From: Nostoc sp. JL33
GTDB lineage: Bacteria; Cyanobacteriota; Cyanobacteriia; Cyanobacteriales; Nostocaceae
Assembly: GCF_017114985.1 (NCBI RefSeq)
Contig: NZ_JABXKP010000091.1
Coordinates: 1 to 64,000 of the forward strand
Direction of reading: 5' to 3'
Length of the DNA: 64,000 nucleotides
Part shown: piece by piece, positions 62,131-64,000 of the stretch
Position numbering within the stretch: the first letter of the stretch is position 1
Layout: every line of letters starts with the position of its first letter
Position numbers and translations under genes: made by a program
The notes under the pieces: generated by a model
The model's database searches: none
What the model saw: only the letters and a program-made list of their open reading frames with translations
Told to the model about the DNA's origin: nothing

Positions 62131-62613
62131 CTACCTCGAAGAGCGCATTTCTTGCTGGCGCATCGGCATAGCGTCAATTTGCTCAAAAATTGCTGTCGCT
62201 GCGACTGGTGTCGTGTCTTGGCGCTTAATACCACCATCTTTGCCCACCAAAATGACGCGAAAATTTTCTTGATCAACCCCAAAGCGATTTCGCAAATTGG
62301 CAACAGAAGACTCATCTATTAACTGTCCATTGGCATAGCTTTTATTTGTTGCCAAAACCTGAACGAGAACTAAATCCCGGTCTTTAAAACCGCTTTTTTG
62401 CTGGTCAAATAAATGCATCTGCTGCTGATAGCTTAGGTTATCAACAGACGGTGCAAAGACTAGTAAGACGCGGTTTTGCCATTTTTGGGAACTGAGGTTA
62501 AATGAAGACATTTTGATGGCTTGGGTTGAACCTTGGACAGTACCAGCAATGCTGACTGGCGATAGAACTATAGACATTAATAGAGTCAGGGCGATTAATA
62601 CTGAGTTATTCAC
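62131..62613 (-). CDS. DUF4174 domain protein, secreted
   Basis: 160 residues. Signal peptide (SVLIALTLLMSIVLSPVSIA), then a thioredoxin-like DUF4174 domain: LSSQKWQNRVLLVFAPSVDNLSYQQQMHLFDQQ and FRVILVGKDGGIKRQDTTPV. DUF4174 has no redox Cys pair, as here. Exported, function unknown. Stands alone. Confidence 0.85.
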   Translation of the reverse strand: MNNSVLIALTLLMSIVLSPVSIAGTVQGSTQAIKMSSFNLSSQKWQNRVLLVFAPSVDNLSYQQQMHLFDQQKSGFKDRDLVLVQVLATNKSYANGQLIDESSVANLRNRFGVDQENFRVILVGKDGGIKRQDTTPVAATAIFEQIDAMPMRQQEMRSSR

Positions 62614-62796
62614 TTCGGTGTTGAGATGAGCGTTCCACTATCTCAAACTATCATAGGAATAGACGGGATGCGGAAAACGAGCGCATCTTTAGACGAGCGT
62701 TGCAGCCCGCCAACTCTACCAGACTCAGAGGAAAACCTGGCGATCGCCCAGCCCACCTAATCCTGACTCAGAGAACTAATTGAAAAATGCCGATAT

Positions 62797-63480
62797 TTAG
62801 CGATTAGTTATTAATGATTCTTCACGACTAGCTGATGACACCAGTGGCGGGCGCAGGCAAAGATAAGCAAGAGAACCAAGTAGGGGAACAAACACCACCG
62901 CTAAAAATACCTGGGCATTAGGGAAACGGTGACGAGCCATATCATCACCAACAACAGTAGGAAATAAAAGATAAAACAAACAAAATGCCAAGCTCATGCC
63001 ATTGATAAAGCGATCGCTTTGGAACTGCTGCACATAATCTCCCCAATCACCGAAGCCAAAACCATAGACAAGCAAAATAACTGTGCTGAAAGTTAAGACG
63101 ATACCGTAAAGGCGAGAATCCAGCAGATTCAAAAAAGCATCTTTTTGTCCGGAAAATTGTTGATTTGGTTCACGCAAAGCCAAATACGGCAAAAGACCAA
63201 GTACACCTGAACCCACTGATGCTATGGCAAAAGGCCAAAAAGGAATCCATTGCATCCGGCCATCAATGAACAATAAACCACTATAAATTAATAGCCAAAT
63301 ACCCACTAGAGAAAATAAAGAAAGGATAATTGGATTAATAGCAGCCCACTGAAGAGTAAATATATTTTTCAAGAGCGTTAGCGTTTCATCTAAGTGCAAG
63401 GGCGGTGCCAACAATAAAATATAGGCGATAAATCCAGCCCACAGTAACCACAATGCCAGTTTAAAAGTTATAATCTTCAT
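62797..63480 (-). CDS. multi-pass membrane protein, unknown
   Basis: About 227 residues from the ATG at 63480 (MKIITFKLALWLLW). About seven hydrophobic segments. Mixed loops; FSGQKDAFLNLLDSRLYG and FQSDRFINGMSLAFCLFYLLFPTVVGDDMARHRFPN are distinctive. Cyanobacterial-type unknown membrane protein; no domain name offered. The frame is open to 63528, but the inner ATG starts the first membrane span. Confidence 0.65.
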   Translation of the reverse strand: MKIITFKLALWLLWAGFIAYILLLAPPLHLDETLTLLKNIFTLQWAAINPIILSLFSLVGIWLLIYSGLLFIDGRMQWIPFWPFAIASVGSGVLGLLPYLALREPNQQFSGQKDAFLNLLDSRLYGIVLTFSTVILLVYGFGFGDWGDYVQQFQSDRFINGMSLAFCLFYLLFPTVVGDDMARHRFPNAQVFLAVVFVPLLGSLAYLCLRPPLVSSASREESLITNR

Positions 63481-63680
63481 TTGGTTGCATAAAATTATTT
63501 CAAAGACAGAATTAAATAAAACTATCAATTAGTTAAATCCTGGCTGCATTGTAAATTATGAATCCTCTGCTTGTTGTCGCTCAATGGGTAGAGCTTCTAC
63601 AGTTGAAAAAGGTAACATAGTTGCTCAAGTCCAATCCTCTAACCTAGCGCGATAGTGGGACTGACACATGTATTTTCTAG

Positions 63681-64000
63681 TCAAAGCCAGTTACCAACTA
63701 AAACATAAGGTGCCCAGTAGCCAGGACGACTGTAATTGGGATAATCTTTTAACAACTTTACTTGGGCGCGACGTAAGGCTTCAGCCTTGGTCACGTTATT
63801 TTTAACTAATTCACGATAAAATTCACCAATTAAGATAGCAGTAGATTTATCACTAATATGCCACAGTGAAGCTAAAGTACTACGGGCACCAGCTTTCACG
63901 GATGTTCCTGCTAGCCCTAGCGTGGCGCGATTGTCACCAGCAGCAGTTTGGCAAGCACTCAAAACCAGCAATTCCAAGGCTTCTGAGCGAGTTTGATCCC
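63681..64000 (-). CDS. CHAT-domain protein, C-terminal part, runs off the right edge
   Basis: At least 106 codons in frame to the window edge. The end contains the CHAT (caspase-like) domain: LVLSACQTAAGDNR with the candidate catalytic Cys, LGLAGTSVKAGARSTLASLWHISD, and YWAPYVLVGNWL at the C-terminus. CHAT domains are found in proteases of caspase/separase type, often joined to TPR repeats; the missing N-terminal part probably has TPRs. The first Met in frame is a TTG at 63977, so the true start lies beyond 64000. Partial gene. Confidence 0.9.
   Translation of the reverse strand, partial: DQTRSEALELLVLSACQTAAGDNRATLGLAGTSVKAGARSTLASLWHISDKSTAILIGEFYRELVKNNVTKAEALRRAQVKLLKDYPNYSRPGYWAPYVLVGNWL

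Noticed and set aside
63560-63600. TCGCTCAATGGGTAGAGC, like part of a tRNA D-arm
   Set aside because: No acceptor stem, anticodon arm or T-arm around it.
1-64000. CRISPR arrays, tRNA or rRNA genes, prophage
   Set aside because: No regularly spaced repeat-spacer pattern, no tRNA T-loop with a full cloverleaf, and no phage structural genes were found; the tandem repeats have no spacers.

Overview
The window looks like a chromosomal segment of a filamentous, heterocyst-forming cyanobacterium (Nostoc/Anabaena type). Support: many copies of the octamer GCGATCGC (HIP1), short heptamer/octamer tandem repeats and palindromic repeats typical of Nostocales, the heterocyst genes hetZ and patU, two AMIN-domain amidases in tandem, a chlorophyll gene (chlI), solanesyl diphosphate synthase, and a cyanophycin gene pair. 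From memory, the order mreD-mreC-mreB / ssb / SIMPL / EVE / antiporter / amidase-amidase / murI / sds ... hetZ-patU matches the all0085-alr0101 neighbourhood of Anabaena sp. PCC 7120; this needs an alignment to confirm. No tRNA, rRNA, CRISPR array or prophage was seen.

Layout. 0.4-5.1 kb: a sulfonate-use operon (ssuD, a beta-carbonic-anhydrase-like gene, ssuE) closed by a strong terminator, then an exported msrB and a 29-residue lysine-rich protein. 5.5-12.5 kb: cell-shape genes mreBCD, ssb, a SIMPL protein, an EVE-domain gene carrying an in-frame palindromic insertion, an 84-bp tandem repeat, and a cation/proton antiporter. 13.4-21 kb: cell-wall genes (two amidases, murI) and sds. 21.3-28 kb: an RNA methyltransferase, an integrin-beta-like/RTX protein, a UDP-glucose pyrophosphorylase, hemW and a membrane PIN-TRAM protein. 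28.2-33.7 kb: hetZ and an unsplit patU, then a large membrane protein whose transglutaminase domain has lost its catalytic Cys and His. 33.7-42.2 kb: accessory genes (two toxin-antitoxin pairs, an ABC-2 exporter operon, GNAT, family-4 uracil-DNA glycosylase, phosphoribosyltransferase, GrpB, TPR). 42.6-46.6 kb: cyanophycin turnover, cphB beside a short CphA2-type synthetase. 47-53.5 kb: PadR regulator, Old Yellow Enzyme, a TnpB element with a small ribbon-helix-helix gene, a 206-bp MITE with a 12-bp target duplication, and a molybdopterin oxidoreductase with its cytochrome b. 53.8-64 kb: MXKDX-repeat lipoprotein, rplU-rpmA, a Nif11-type peptide, chlI, a GHL10 glycosidase and the C-terminal part of a CHAT-domain protein running off the right edge.

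Most interesting points: (1) a family of hairpin repeats with covarying arms, one copy of which sits in frame inside the EVE gene with a 3-bp duplication; (2) a bacterial protein that keeps the integrin-beta I-domain metal-site residues; (3) the TnpB/RHH element with a rearranged RuvC site; (4) the 12-bp-TSD MITE; (5) CphB next to CphA2; (6) a clade-D-like carbonic anhydrase inside a sulfonate operon. Much of the rest is ordinary conserved chromosome.
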